From positions 7,846,613-7,910,612 of the forward strand of contig NC_065881.2 of assembly GCF_932274485.2 (NCBI RefSeq): a stretch of DNA of 64,000 nt, in the 5' to 3' direction. The notes beneath the pieces are model-generated. The model made no database searches and was not told where the DNA came from. It saw nothing but the letters and a program-made list of their open reading frames with translations. This document shows, in pieces, positions 32,201-44,200 of the stretch. The position numbers and the translations under genes were made by a program. Source of the stretch: Patella vulgata. Lineage: Eukaryota > Mollusca > Gastropoda > Patellidae. Positions within the stretch are counted from its first letter, which is position 1. Each line of letters starts with the position of its first letter.

Positions 32201-35200
32201 ACTGTACTACGTCACCACACCGGGAAGGGGAAGTAATGGGTTTGATGCATTTGCTGAATCCTAATATTTGTGTAAATAACCAATATGGCGATGCTGATTG
32301 TATGAATGGAGAGATATTGTTATTAAGAGGTATTTCATGATAATAAGACAATATAGTGATACTTATTCTATTTTTCGAAACTGACAAGAGGGTTCGATGG
32401 CCGAATGGTTAGCACATGTCATTGAGTCAACTGACGTGGTTTCGAATCCCCGGTTGTACGTGACAAGGAGTAGGGTCGCCTGTCCAACATCGTGGGTTTT
32501 CTCCGTTATATGACCTTTGTTTATTTGTTTCACCAATCCTCTGAATCTGTGAGTTGTATTCATGGCCACCCCCAGTGCTTTTGCACGAAAACACAGCATC
32601 TTGATTTCGACAGAATCGCTGGCACAAGCGAAAACAAACCACCCGTGTGCATAGGCTTTAGATAATGTTAGACCAGCGCAAAAGTCGGTCTTATGCTAAT
32701 GTAATGGGACCGGTTCCGTGTAAGCTTTTCAGCCCGATGGGCGAAGTGTGCGCATGCGTGCAAAACGGATGTTTATGTTCTGGCGTACCAACAAGGGTTG
32801 TCTTTCACAAAATCAATCTTCTGTTTTTTCTACTGCAAATTTAGCTTACAAATGGCCCCGTGTTGTAAAGCTAAACCCTCACCTATGACGTCATTTACAT
32901 GGGATATTTCTGTACACACTGAAATACAAAAATGTCGTTTATTCCGCCGACAGAAACGTGTACATAGAAAGCGGACCTTAAAGAGACTGCAACTCGCTTA
33001 TTACATATCCATTTTGTTTTTTTGGGGTTTTTTTTGGGGGGGGGGGGTTAATAAAAATGAGACTGACTTATGAACAGGCCCCTAATACGAATGACGCAGC
33101 CTAGAGCCGTGCACCGCAGGCGCGGGCTTTCCAGAGAGGCCCGGGGACATGCCCCCCCCCCACCGAGAAATTTTTTAATGTAGCACTGTGAATCTGTGAC
33201 AACTTAAGAAAGTGATAATAAACAACACTTTGTGGAGACCGGGATCCGACTTTTGGCGTTCATAAGTTCAGCAATTCTTTGCTAAATGTCGAGTAGGGAT
33301 ATTTGCATAATCCATTTTCCCCCTTTTTCGCCAATATCTTATGTTATTCCACTGTTTTATGCATTGTTATAATTTACTTATATATTATTATTTCGGTGGG
33401 GGATTGGATGGCCGAATGGTTAGCACGCGCGCGCTGTATCATACGGTCTGTCATTGTGTCAACTGGCGGGGTTTCGATTCCCCGGTTGTACGTGACAAGG
33501 AGTAGTGGCCGCCTGTCCAACCTCGTGGGCTTTCTCCGGGTACTGTGGTTTCCTCCCAATGCTAAAGACCCCTACGCGCAAGCGAATTATTGAATAAAAT
33601 TGAACCATGTGTTAGTCTCGAAATGACCTAGTTTGTGTCGAGCCGAAAATTGCATGTTAACTTCCAGCTTGTGTATCTCAAGTTTTTCATGAAGAACCTC
33701 ATACGTGCTTTAGTGCAAGAGATTGCCACATGTTGCTACATCTGTAGTAGAAAGTGTTCTGCCCAACGAAAATTTGGGAAAAAGTTATAGCCGGACTTAG
33801 AGACGAGAATCAACATTGGAGTCAATGGGGAAATCTTTAGTGATCTGTGTCTATATGATTGGTGTTGCTTGATAATTATGCACTAGGAGATCGAGAATAA
33901 AGATGGCGCCTCAAAGATTGATAGTATTAATTGTTCTTCCTATAAACCCCGTTGTGGCTACCTTGTTCTGAAATGATTAATGATTGAAGGGAGACAACTC
34001 TTGTTTTCTTTTGACTCTCTTTTTTTGGAGTTAAAAAAAATGTTGTAAGAAGTTGAGTTGGCAGCCATATTTTGAAACCATGTGTTTTTCTTTGTAAAAT
34101 CTTGTATAGTCAAGATGTGAGTACTGAGTATAGAAAGGCAACAGCCTTTAATAAACATGTTTCCTATATAATCGAGTATCGTTTCTATAATCCAAAACAT
34201 GGTCCGACGAGACGGATACAGTTATGTCAGTCAATCTCTTGAGTTAAGTTCATGTGCCAGTCGACCTTATTATCTTAATCCTATAAAGTATTGACATTTA
34301 TTATCATGTCTACGACCAGTAACGACGCAGACAGGCGTAGTGATGTGGCCAAGAAAAACAAACGCATCAGAGGGGGACATAGGGCCTTTGTTACCCGAAT
34401 TATTCAAAGTGTTCAAGAATTATTAGCCGAATTTGATGGATCTCCTTCTTCAGTTGAAAGTTTAGAAGGATACAGAATTTCTTTAACGGAAAAGAAAGTT
34501 GTTTTAGCATCTTACGATGAAAAAGTATTGGAAGATATTGAAGACGAAGATGAAGTGGGTAATGATATTTTTGAATCAAGTGAATTTGCGGACACTATTA
34601 ATAGAACTTTATATAAAATCAAATTTTGTTTACATAAGAATGAGAAGGCCAGTGAAAAATTGAGTACCAGTATAGCTGATAATTCTGATTTGAGTAGCCC
34701 TAGTAATTCATTGAAAGAAACTTTTGTCTGTAAGACTAAATTGCCAAAATTGTGTTTGCCTAGATTTTCTGGTGATTCAAAGTTGTGGCAGCCTTTTTGG
34801 GATAGCTTCCAGGCTGCAGTAGATAATAACAGTGCCATTTCAAATGTTGAGAAATTTAATTATTTAAAGAGTCTGTTGGACGGACCGGCATCTTCTTGTG
34901 TAGCAGGTTTGTCCTTGATAGGCGAAAACTATGATGCAGCAATTCAGCTTTTAAAAGATAGGTTTGCAAATAAGCAAGTTATTATTTCTGGGCATATGGA
35001 CGTTTTACTAAATTTACAATCTGTTACGAGTGGTTGTGAAGTTAAACATATTCGCAGATTATACGACACCATTGAGGTCCAGATACGAAGTCTAAAATCT
35101 ATGGGTGTACAGTCTGAATCGTATGGTAATATTCTTATTCCTATTATCATGAATAAACTTCCTGAAGAGTTACGTTTATTTATTAGCCGTGGAGTTAAAG

Positions 35201-38200
35201 ATTGGAGTGTGGACGAGGTCTTAGATATTTTAAAAACTGAACTTGAAGCTAGAGAGCGAGTCGATTTAATGCATAGTAATTCTACCAAGAAATCCGGGTA
35301 TTCTTTGAACAACGTATACAGTCCTCAATCCAGATCGAACCGGGTTAATCCCTCAACAGCTTCAACTTTATTTTCGAGTAAAGATCAAAGACCTGTTCCG
35401 TACTGTGTGTTTTGTACTCAGCAACACCCATCTGTGAATTGCACTTCTGTTACCGACATTTCAGCTCGCAAATCTATTTTACGTCATAAAGCAAAGTGTT
35501 TTTTGTGTTTGCGCTCTGGACATGTGTTACGAAATTGTCCTAATCGTGACTATAAATGCTTTAACTGCGGAGAAAGACACAATAAAGCCATTTGTACTTA
35601 TAGGCCTGAACAAAATTTAAGGCGGCCTAGTTATGTTAATAAAACTGAAACCGGACAACCGAGTCAAACTGTGACATCTAACATGACGTGTACAGATGAT
35701 CAAAATTCTATTTTGTTACAAACTGCTGTAGGTTTTGTATGTGCTAATCATAATGATAATTCTAGGGGATTGTATAAGAACATTGTATTTGATTTGTGTA
35801 GTCAAAGAACATATGTTACTGATGAAACACGTAGATTGTTAAATTTAAGAACTGTGGGGCGTGAAAATTTACTTATTAAAACTTTTGGGGAGGAAACTCC
35901 TAAGTTACGATTATGTGATATTGTTCAATTTACTGTTGCAGGTGATGATGGTTTACATTTGTATGTTACAGCGCATTGTGTACCTTCTATATGCAATGCC
36001 ATAAGCGACCAATTAACATGTAATGCTTTAGTAAAGTACCCTCATCTACGGGGTTTGAAATTAGCTAATCCATCTGGGCCTTCTGATTTTGCAGTAGATA
36101 TATTAATCGGGGCAGATTTCTATTGGAATTTCTTTTGTGGCGAAACGAGACGGGGGGAGTTCCCTGGCCCGGTTGCAATGTTGACGAAACTTGGGTGGGT
36201 GCTGTCTGGCCCTGTAATTAATAATTCGAGTAGTGACCAATGTACTATTAATTTAAGTCATACGCATGTATTGCACGTTAGTTCTGTATCTGATGACAAT
36301 TGTGATGTATCTTCAATTAAGTCTGAGTTGAATAAGTTTTGGGAGCTTGAATCTTTGGGTATTCGTAATGACGAATCTAGTGTTTTGTCAGATTTTAATG
36401 ATAATATCACATTTGAGGGTAAAAGGTATGAAGTGAAGTTACCATTTAAAGAAAATCATCTTAAAATATCTGATAATTATTCTACGTGTGTTAAACGCTT
36501 ATCATCTCTTTTGTATCGACTTAATAGTAAGCCGGATGTTCTTAAAGAATATGATAGAATAATTAATGAACAATTATCTGAAGGTATTATTGATATTGTA
36601 AATGATGATGATGTAATAATTAATTCTGGATCAATACATTATATTCCGCACAGAGAAGTTTTACGCTTAGATAAGGACACAACTAAGTTAAGAGTTGTGT
36701 ATGATGCCTCGTGTAAAACAAGTGGACCTAGTCTTAATGAGTGTTTATACTCGGGCCCTTCTTTAAATCCGCTTATTTTCGATATTCTCCTTCGTTTTAG
36801 AATGAATTCCATCGCTCTGACTGCTGACATACAGAAGGCATTTTTGAACATTGCCATTTATAAAGAGCATCGAGACTTTCTTAGATTCTTATGGGTTGAT
36901 GATCCATTTAGCGAGTCACCTAAAATTAAAGTGTTTAGATTTAATAGAGTGGTCTTTGGAGTGACTTCAAGTCCGTTCATTTTAAATGCAACCCTTCGTT
37001 ATCACTTAAGTAATTCTATGGATGATAACTTTGAAATTTTGAATAATATTCTTAAGTCATTGTATGTTGATGATTTTGCTTCTGGGGCAGATAATGTAAA
37101 CTCTGCTTATGATTTATGTAAATTAGTTAAATTATGTTTAAATCAGGGTGGATTCAATATGAGAAAATGGTGTAGTAATTCGCAAGTGTTAATGTCTATG
37201 CTGCATGAGTCCAGTGATTTTCCTGAAGTAGAATTTGATGTTAAGAAAATGGAGACTGATGTAATCGAAGACGATACAGGTTATAATGATTTTGTTCAGA
37301 ATTCAAATTTTGATTGTAACAGTGTTTTAGGTCAAAAGTGGGATAATAGCGCTGATATGTTTCAATTCGAATTTGATAAAATTTTGTCAAGTATGATTGT
37401 TAATGCAACTTTAACTAAAAGACAGGTTCTTAGTACAACTGCGAAATTCTTTGATCCAGTTGGTTTAATATCACCTATTGTATTACTGTTTAAGCTATGT
37501 TTTCAAAAGTTGTGTGAAAATCCTTTAGACTGGGATGATCCGTTAGATAATAATTTTTGTGATTATTGGAATAATTTAGTGTCTAGCCTATCTGCTGTAA
37601 AGGCTTTGCACATTAACCGCTGTATTTGTTATGAACTACGGCAAGCGAATTCTATTCAATTTCATGTATTCGGTGACGCTTCCGAAAAGGCGTATGGTTC
37701 TTGTGTATATATCAGATGTGAACATTCAGATACTAAAGAAATACACTGTAATTTAATTGCCTCTAAAACGCGTGTGGCGCCTTTAAAGAAACAATCTATA
37801 CCCAGACTTGAGCTACTAGCATGCTTAATATCTGTTAGACTAGCTGCATGTGTAAAAGAAGCTTTAAAGGACATCGTAGATGCGCCTGTATATTTTTGGT
37901 CTGATTCTCAAGTCGCGTTATCTTGGATTAAAAATACTACTCGTGAGTTTAAGCAGTTCGTGAATAATCGTGTGGTTGAAATTCGTGATTCTTCTGACGT
38001 TAGTAAATGGTCTTACTGCTCAACTAAAGAAAATCCTGCAGATGTTGCTTCACGTGGATGCAAGGCAGTAGAATTGGTAAACAATGATCTATGGTGGCAT
38101 GGACCACCATACTTGCTAAGTTCGACAGAGAATTGGCCGAGGAACGTTGAAGAAACTTTGAGTGAACCATTTTATTCTGAAGTTAAGAAAGCAACTGTTT

Positions 38201-41200
38201 GTGTCGCAAATGTCGAAACTAATCACAATATCGAAAATATACTAGACGTTTCCCGCTATAGCAACTTTAATAGCCTACTAAGAGTGACTGCTTATGTTTT
38301 GCGTTTCGTGAAGAATAAAAGAGACAATGTACAAGTCCAAACAGATCAATTGTCCAAGGAAGAAATTAATTGTGCCGAAAATATCTGGTGCAGAGATATT
38401 CAACATAGTTTGAGTGGCCGTAAATTTGAGCAACAGAGGCTATCGCTTAATTTAAAACCTGATGACAATGGTATTTTGAGATGTTATGGTCGTATAGATA
38501 ATTCTAATTTGCCGTTTGATGCCAAATTTCCTATTTTCCTACCAGATTCTCATCGTTTTACGAGTTTGATTATTGAAAAGTGTCACCGAGATGTGCATCA
38601 TAATGGGACAGCAGAGACTTTAGTTCAGTTGCGCCAAAAGTTTTGGGTTTGTCGCGGACGACAAGTTGTTAAAGCTGTGATTACTAAATGTATTCCTTGT
38701 CGTAAAATGGAAGGTAAATCTTATGGAGTTCCGTTAGCGCCTCCTTTACCAGAATTTCGACTTTCTGACGATTTCGCTTTTACAAATATTGGAGTGGACT
38801 ATGCTGGACCATTATACGTTAAAGACATTTATTCTAAGAGTGGAGAGATGAACAAGGTGTTCATAGTGTTGTATACTTGTGCGAGTAGTCGCGCGGTTCA
38901 TTTAGATTTAGCAACGGACGCTAGTTCTTCCTCTTTTATTAGGAGTTTTCGACGTTTTATTGGAAGGCGTGGAGTACCAACTTTAGTGAATTCAGACAAT
39001 GGATTGGTTTTCAAGAGTGCTGAACTTCGAGCCTTTACAAATAGTAGGAACATTAAATGGTGTTATAATATTGAACGATCCCCATGGTGGGGCGGATTTT
39101 TTGAGCGTATGGTGCGTTCAACTAAACGATGCCTGAAAAAAGCTTTAGGTAATGCTCATTTGTCGTATGAGGAGCTACTGACTTTATTAGTGGACATTGA
39201 AGGCGTTTTAAACTCGCGTCCTCTTACATATCTTAGCGATGATTGTATAGAACCCCTAACCCCTTCGCATTTAGTATTGGGGAGAAGGATATTGTCTGAA
39301 CCGCTGTTTACTCCAAATCCTAAAGTAGTTGGTAATACCTCTTCAGAATTCTGCAAGCGCAAGAAATACTTGCAGACTGTTATAAATCATTATTGGTCAA
39401 GATGGCGGAATGACTATGTTACTCAATTACGCGAGCATCATCGTTCCAGAGTTAAAACAGGTCCTATCATACGTGAGGGTGATATTGTGCTAGTATTTGA
39501 TGATAAAGTATCGCGCTTAAATTGGGAAATGGGTAGAGTTGATAGAATTTTACCAGGTCGTGATAATAACGTGCGATCCGCTGTTGTAAGAGTTCAGAAC
39601 AAACAGGGCAAAATAATATTTATGAATCGACCTATACAGAAATTGTATCCAATAGAGTTGGTTAGAGATTAGTAGAGAATGTATCTTATTATTGATAAGT
39701 ATTGGAGTACACAGTTAGAAATCAGTGTTATATATGTATTTACGAGTTTAGAATCTTAGTACATGTAACGAGTTTAGAATCTTAATATTTTGAGTATAGA
39801 ATCTTAGTATTTGAGTATAGAATCTTATAGAGTAATGCATCTTAAAGAATAGTATCCAAGATATAGAGTTTTGTTATTAAGAGTTCAAATCTCAAGAATT
39901 ATGTTAAATTTTAGTGTATTTTATTGACCTCGCGTCAATAAGGGGGGAGTGTGTTCTGAAATGATTAATGATTGAAGGGAGACAACTCTTGTTTTCTTTT
40001 GACTCTCTTTTTTTGGAGTTAAAAAAAATGTTGTAAGAAGTTGAGTTGGCAGCCATATTTTGAAACCATGTGTTTTTCTTTGTAAAATCTTGTATAGTCA
40101 AGATGTGAGTACTGAGTATAGAAAGGCAACAGCCTTTAATAAACATGTTTCCTATATAATCGAGTATCGTTTCTATAATCCAAAACATACCTCGCTACAC
40201 CCCCCACGTAGCCGCAACATAATATTGAATATTATCCGCAATCAAAGAAGTCATATTCATATATATTAAACATACATTATGCAAGAGCTAAATCTGCCTA
40301 TTGCAGGTCTTTCTTTAGGCCTGAAATATTATATAAACTATTAATTAGACATTTATTAACATGGCAAGACCTTAATCAACTCTCGATGTCAAAGCTAGCC
40401 AGCGATGTTTACTGGATTAGGATACCATTTGCTGTTCCACTTTCATTCTTGATTTAATCATGAAATGGATAATCCTGACTATGTTTTTTTTCGTACCGAC
40501 TTTAGTAATGATGATCGAGGCTAGGCCGAATATTCAATCGCTAAAATCTCGGTTCAGAGTGGATCAATTTGAATGAAATTTCAGCAAATTCCCTTTACAT
40601 TATCTAGTTTTTAACTATTATAGTGAGAACTGCCAACTCGTTATCTAATCTCCCATAATGTATCTTTAAAGGAGCTAAATCGCTAATATTTCGACCTAGA
40701 AATTGACACAAATGGGTCGCAACGTATATAATAATGTAATATGAATGTAAATAAACTGATTTACATTCAGTCGTTTCCGTTTTTACTCTAATTTCAAAGC
40801 AGTTATGTTCGGCGAAATACGCCAGAAGTCTCAATCGAATGGCAATCTCTAGCGACTGGTTATTCCAGTCTACTCCGATAGTATTTATTGCACATGCTCT
40901 CCAGATAAGAATATCGCAGACAAGTATGGGGGTCACCGTTTGACATGACTTGTGGAATATGTCTAACCTCGTTCCTCGAGTCGCTTGTTACAAATTGCGC
41001 TGAAACGCATTATGGTACACGATTCGTGTACCAATCGTAAAAAGTCTGGCATGTTTAAACCCGAATCAGCGACTCATATTACTTTCTATTTCTTTTAGAG
41101 ATTATGAAACTACGTTCTCGGGATATTGGTGGACATTTTACTGATGATGCATATTATAGGGCGTTGTCACGTGTATTACGTGATGATACCTGTGAAGCAG

Positions 41201-44200
41201 GTGTATTAAACGACTTCCTGTGTATTGATAAAAATAGAAATGGGCAAATTGATAGAGACGGTAAATATATGTTTTTAATACATGTAATATATAGAATGGT
41301 AAAAAACAGCGTCCCTTCGTTCGGATGGACAGAGAAACCGAGGTACACACTGGCGTGCACGTAAAAGAACCCAGAGTAGTTGGAGCTGACGATGAACAGC
41401 GTCCAGTCGTTTGGGTGGGGCGAAAAACCGAGGTACACAGTGACGTGCACGTAAAAGAACCCAGAGTAGTTGGAGCTGACGATAAACAGTGTCCAGTTGT
41501 TTGGGTGGTGCGAAAAACAAGAAACTAATATTGCGATCTGATTGAAATACAGATCTATATTTCGTTTCGTTTTTTATACTTTCGATGGTCTACACTATAT
41601 GAATATCTGACTAGTGGTGGTTGAAGGTCGCATCAGGTGTCATACGAGCGGCTGTTGACCCTGTGATTTCAGACATTGATTAATCAATTAGCGTTGACGT
41701 TTCTAGTGGTTTACCAAAAGTTCAGTGCATCTCACGTCAAAAACTCACCGTAACAGACCGTTTCATTGGCTAATCCTTCACATCATCCAGAACGCTGGTT
41801 ATATAACAACTCTTCCAGATCCTAGTGTAGTAAAGACAAGTAAAACAAGATCTTGAACTATGAAAAAACGAAACGAAATAGGATCTGTGTTTTAATCAGA
41901 TTGCTAATATTGTGACCCTTTTTTCGTTCTTAATATACTTTTCAAAAAAAGTAGGGGATATTTGATTTTTAAGTGTTATTAAAGTCACCTAATGAAACTG
42001 ACGAAGAAACAAATGACAAAATGAAATGAAGTTCACATTCATCGATTTATTCCAAATGATCGTTAGACTAAGTAAGGCACAGACTGACCATTATAAGGGT
42101 AAAATGATACCCGGGGTCAAACAGCAAAGTTACCACAGCATGACAACCAAGTCAGTAACGGGTAAATCCTCCTCTGTTTGCCAAACAAGCATTGATCCGA
42201 CGTGGCATACTCCTAATGAGACGTCTAAGGTCATTTTGGTCCAGATTGTCCCATTCCTGTTGCAACGCAGCAGCAAGTTCTTGGACATTGGCAGGACGTT
42301 GTTGACGTTGACGTAACCTCTGTCCAAGCATGTCCCAGACATGCTCGATGGGGGAGAGGTCGGGACTCAGTGCTGGCCAAGGTAATGTGGTGATGTTCTG
42401 TTGTTGGAGGTAACCTGTAACGATCCTGGCCCTGTGACATCTTGCGTTGTCATCCTGGAAGATGAAACGGCGGCCATGACGTCGTGCGAACGGCACAACA
42501 TGGACTACCAAGATGTTTATCCGGTAGTACTGGCCTGTAACACGCCCTGCAACAACATGTAAAGCCGTTCTTCCAGCAACAGTGATGCCTCCCCACACCA
42601 TAACAGAACCACCCCCAAATCGATCATGTCTGATGACGTTAACGTCTTGGAAGCGCTCGTTTCGACGACGCCACACCCTCCTACGTCTGTCCAAAAAATC
42701 AACAGTGAACCTTGACTCATCTGAAAACATCACATTGCTCCAGCGTCGATTATCCCAGTGTTGACGATCCCTACACCAACGACGTCTTGCCTGAATGTGA
42801 TGATCTCTCAAACAAGGGATCACGCGAGGACGTCGGGCGCGAAGGTGACCCCTATGCAGTCGATTCCGAATCGTCTGGCCACTCACTCTCACACCAGTGT
42901 CTGTTTGAAGACGAGCGCTGATCTGATTTGCTGTGATGACACGATTTCTCAAGGCCAAGGTACGGATAAATCGATCCTGGGCTTGAGTTGTCGCCCTTGG
43001 TCGATCTGAGCGTGGTCTGTCCTGTACAGATTGTGTATCACGGTATCTGGACCATAGCCTGCTTATGACAGACTGAGAAACATTCATCGTCCGCGCCACA
43101 ACCGCCTGTGTTGTGCCGATCTGTAGCATGCCAAGGGCACGTAACCTTTCATTTTGGGTAAGCCGACGCATATCAAAATTTGTTTTCTGGTCACTAAAAC
43201 AATTAAACTGATGTTTCCACCCTGGAATTCAATGCCACAATGACTGTAACATTCAAAGTCAGAGTCGTGCAAATCTTGGGTTGGACCCCCATGATGATCC
43301 CAAGCATCACCTGCATTCCATGCGGTAGCTATTGGTGCGTTTGGGCGTCACATGTAACTGGAAATGTTACTTCTGTTAGGTTCTATAGTGACTTTTTTCG
43401 TAGTCATTTGCATATTTTAGTATTATGCCCCCAAAATCAAATATCCCCTACTTTTTTTTGAATAGTATATATACATTGTCCATTCCAGAAATTAGAGGAA
43501 TCGAAGTGAATGCCAATGAGGTGTAATGGAGCTGAATATAACAGGACAATCGGGTAAGATTCAAATTCGGGGGTAGACCAAATGGTCTACAGTGTCGCAC
43601 ATCGAGCTCCACCGGGTTTACGGTAGTGAAGTTGATCCCCGGTGTGAGCGAACGTATGTAGCTTGCTGATAGGGGCGCCTTCGCAACCTCGTGGGTTTAC
43701 TCCGTATAAACTAAAATTAGACATCTTGTCTGCATCACCTTCGGTGGAAGCGGACGTTAAACCCATACGAACGACAACAAGCTTCTAATCCACTGTCGTA
43801 TGCAAAAACTAAGAAAAACCTATAAGTTATGCTTTGACTATTGGAGAAGGGGGGGGGGGATGGATGGCCGAATAAAGTCTGTCATTGAGTCAACTGGCGT
43901 GGTTTCGATTCCCCGGTTGTACGTGACAAGGATTAGGGTCCAATCTCGTGAGTTTTCTCTGGGTCCTCCGGTTTCCACCAACTGCTAAAGATCCCTACGC
44001 GCAAGCATATGTTAATCCCAAAATGAACTACTTTGTGTCAAACCCTCGTGCTTAATTCCCCGCAAACACCCTTATAGATTCAAGGTGGGGAGGGGAGGGA
44101 GGAGGGGGCGATGGCTTTCTGAGTATGCCGCTACATCAATAGCTGTGATATCCCAGGTTTGATCCAAATATTAGCCGAGACAGTTCCTCGAGATATCCTA

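Larger units (their letters stand above)
33964..40187 (+). mobile_element. BEL/Pao LTR retrotransposon, looks whole
   Basis: A 6.2-kb element with two 236-bp LTRs that read as identical, a 5-bp target duplication TACCT (33959-33963 and 40188-40192), a primer-binding-site-like TGGTCCGACGAGACGG directly after the 5' LTR, one long open frame, and a purine tract AAGGGGGGAG just before the 3' LTR. I see no obvious break. LTR identity makes it a very recent insertion. It sits in intron 2 of the secreted EF-hand-like gene, in the same orientation. Confidence 0.96.
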
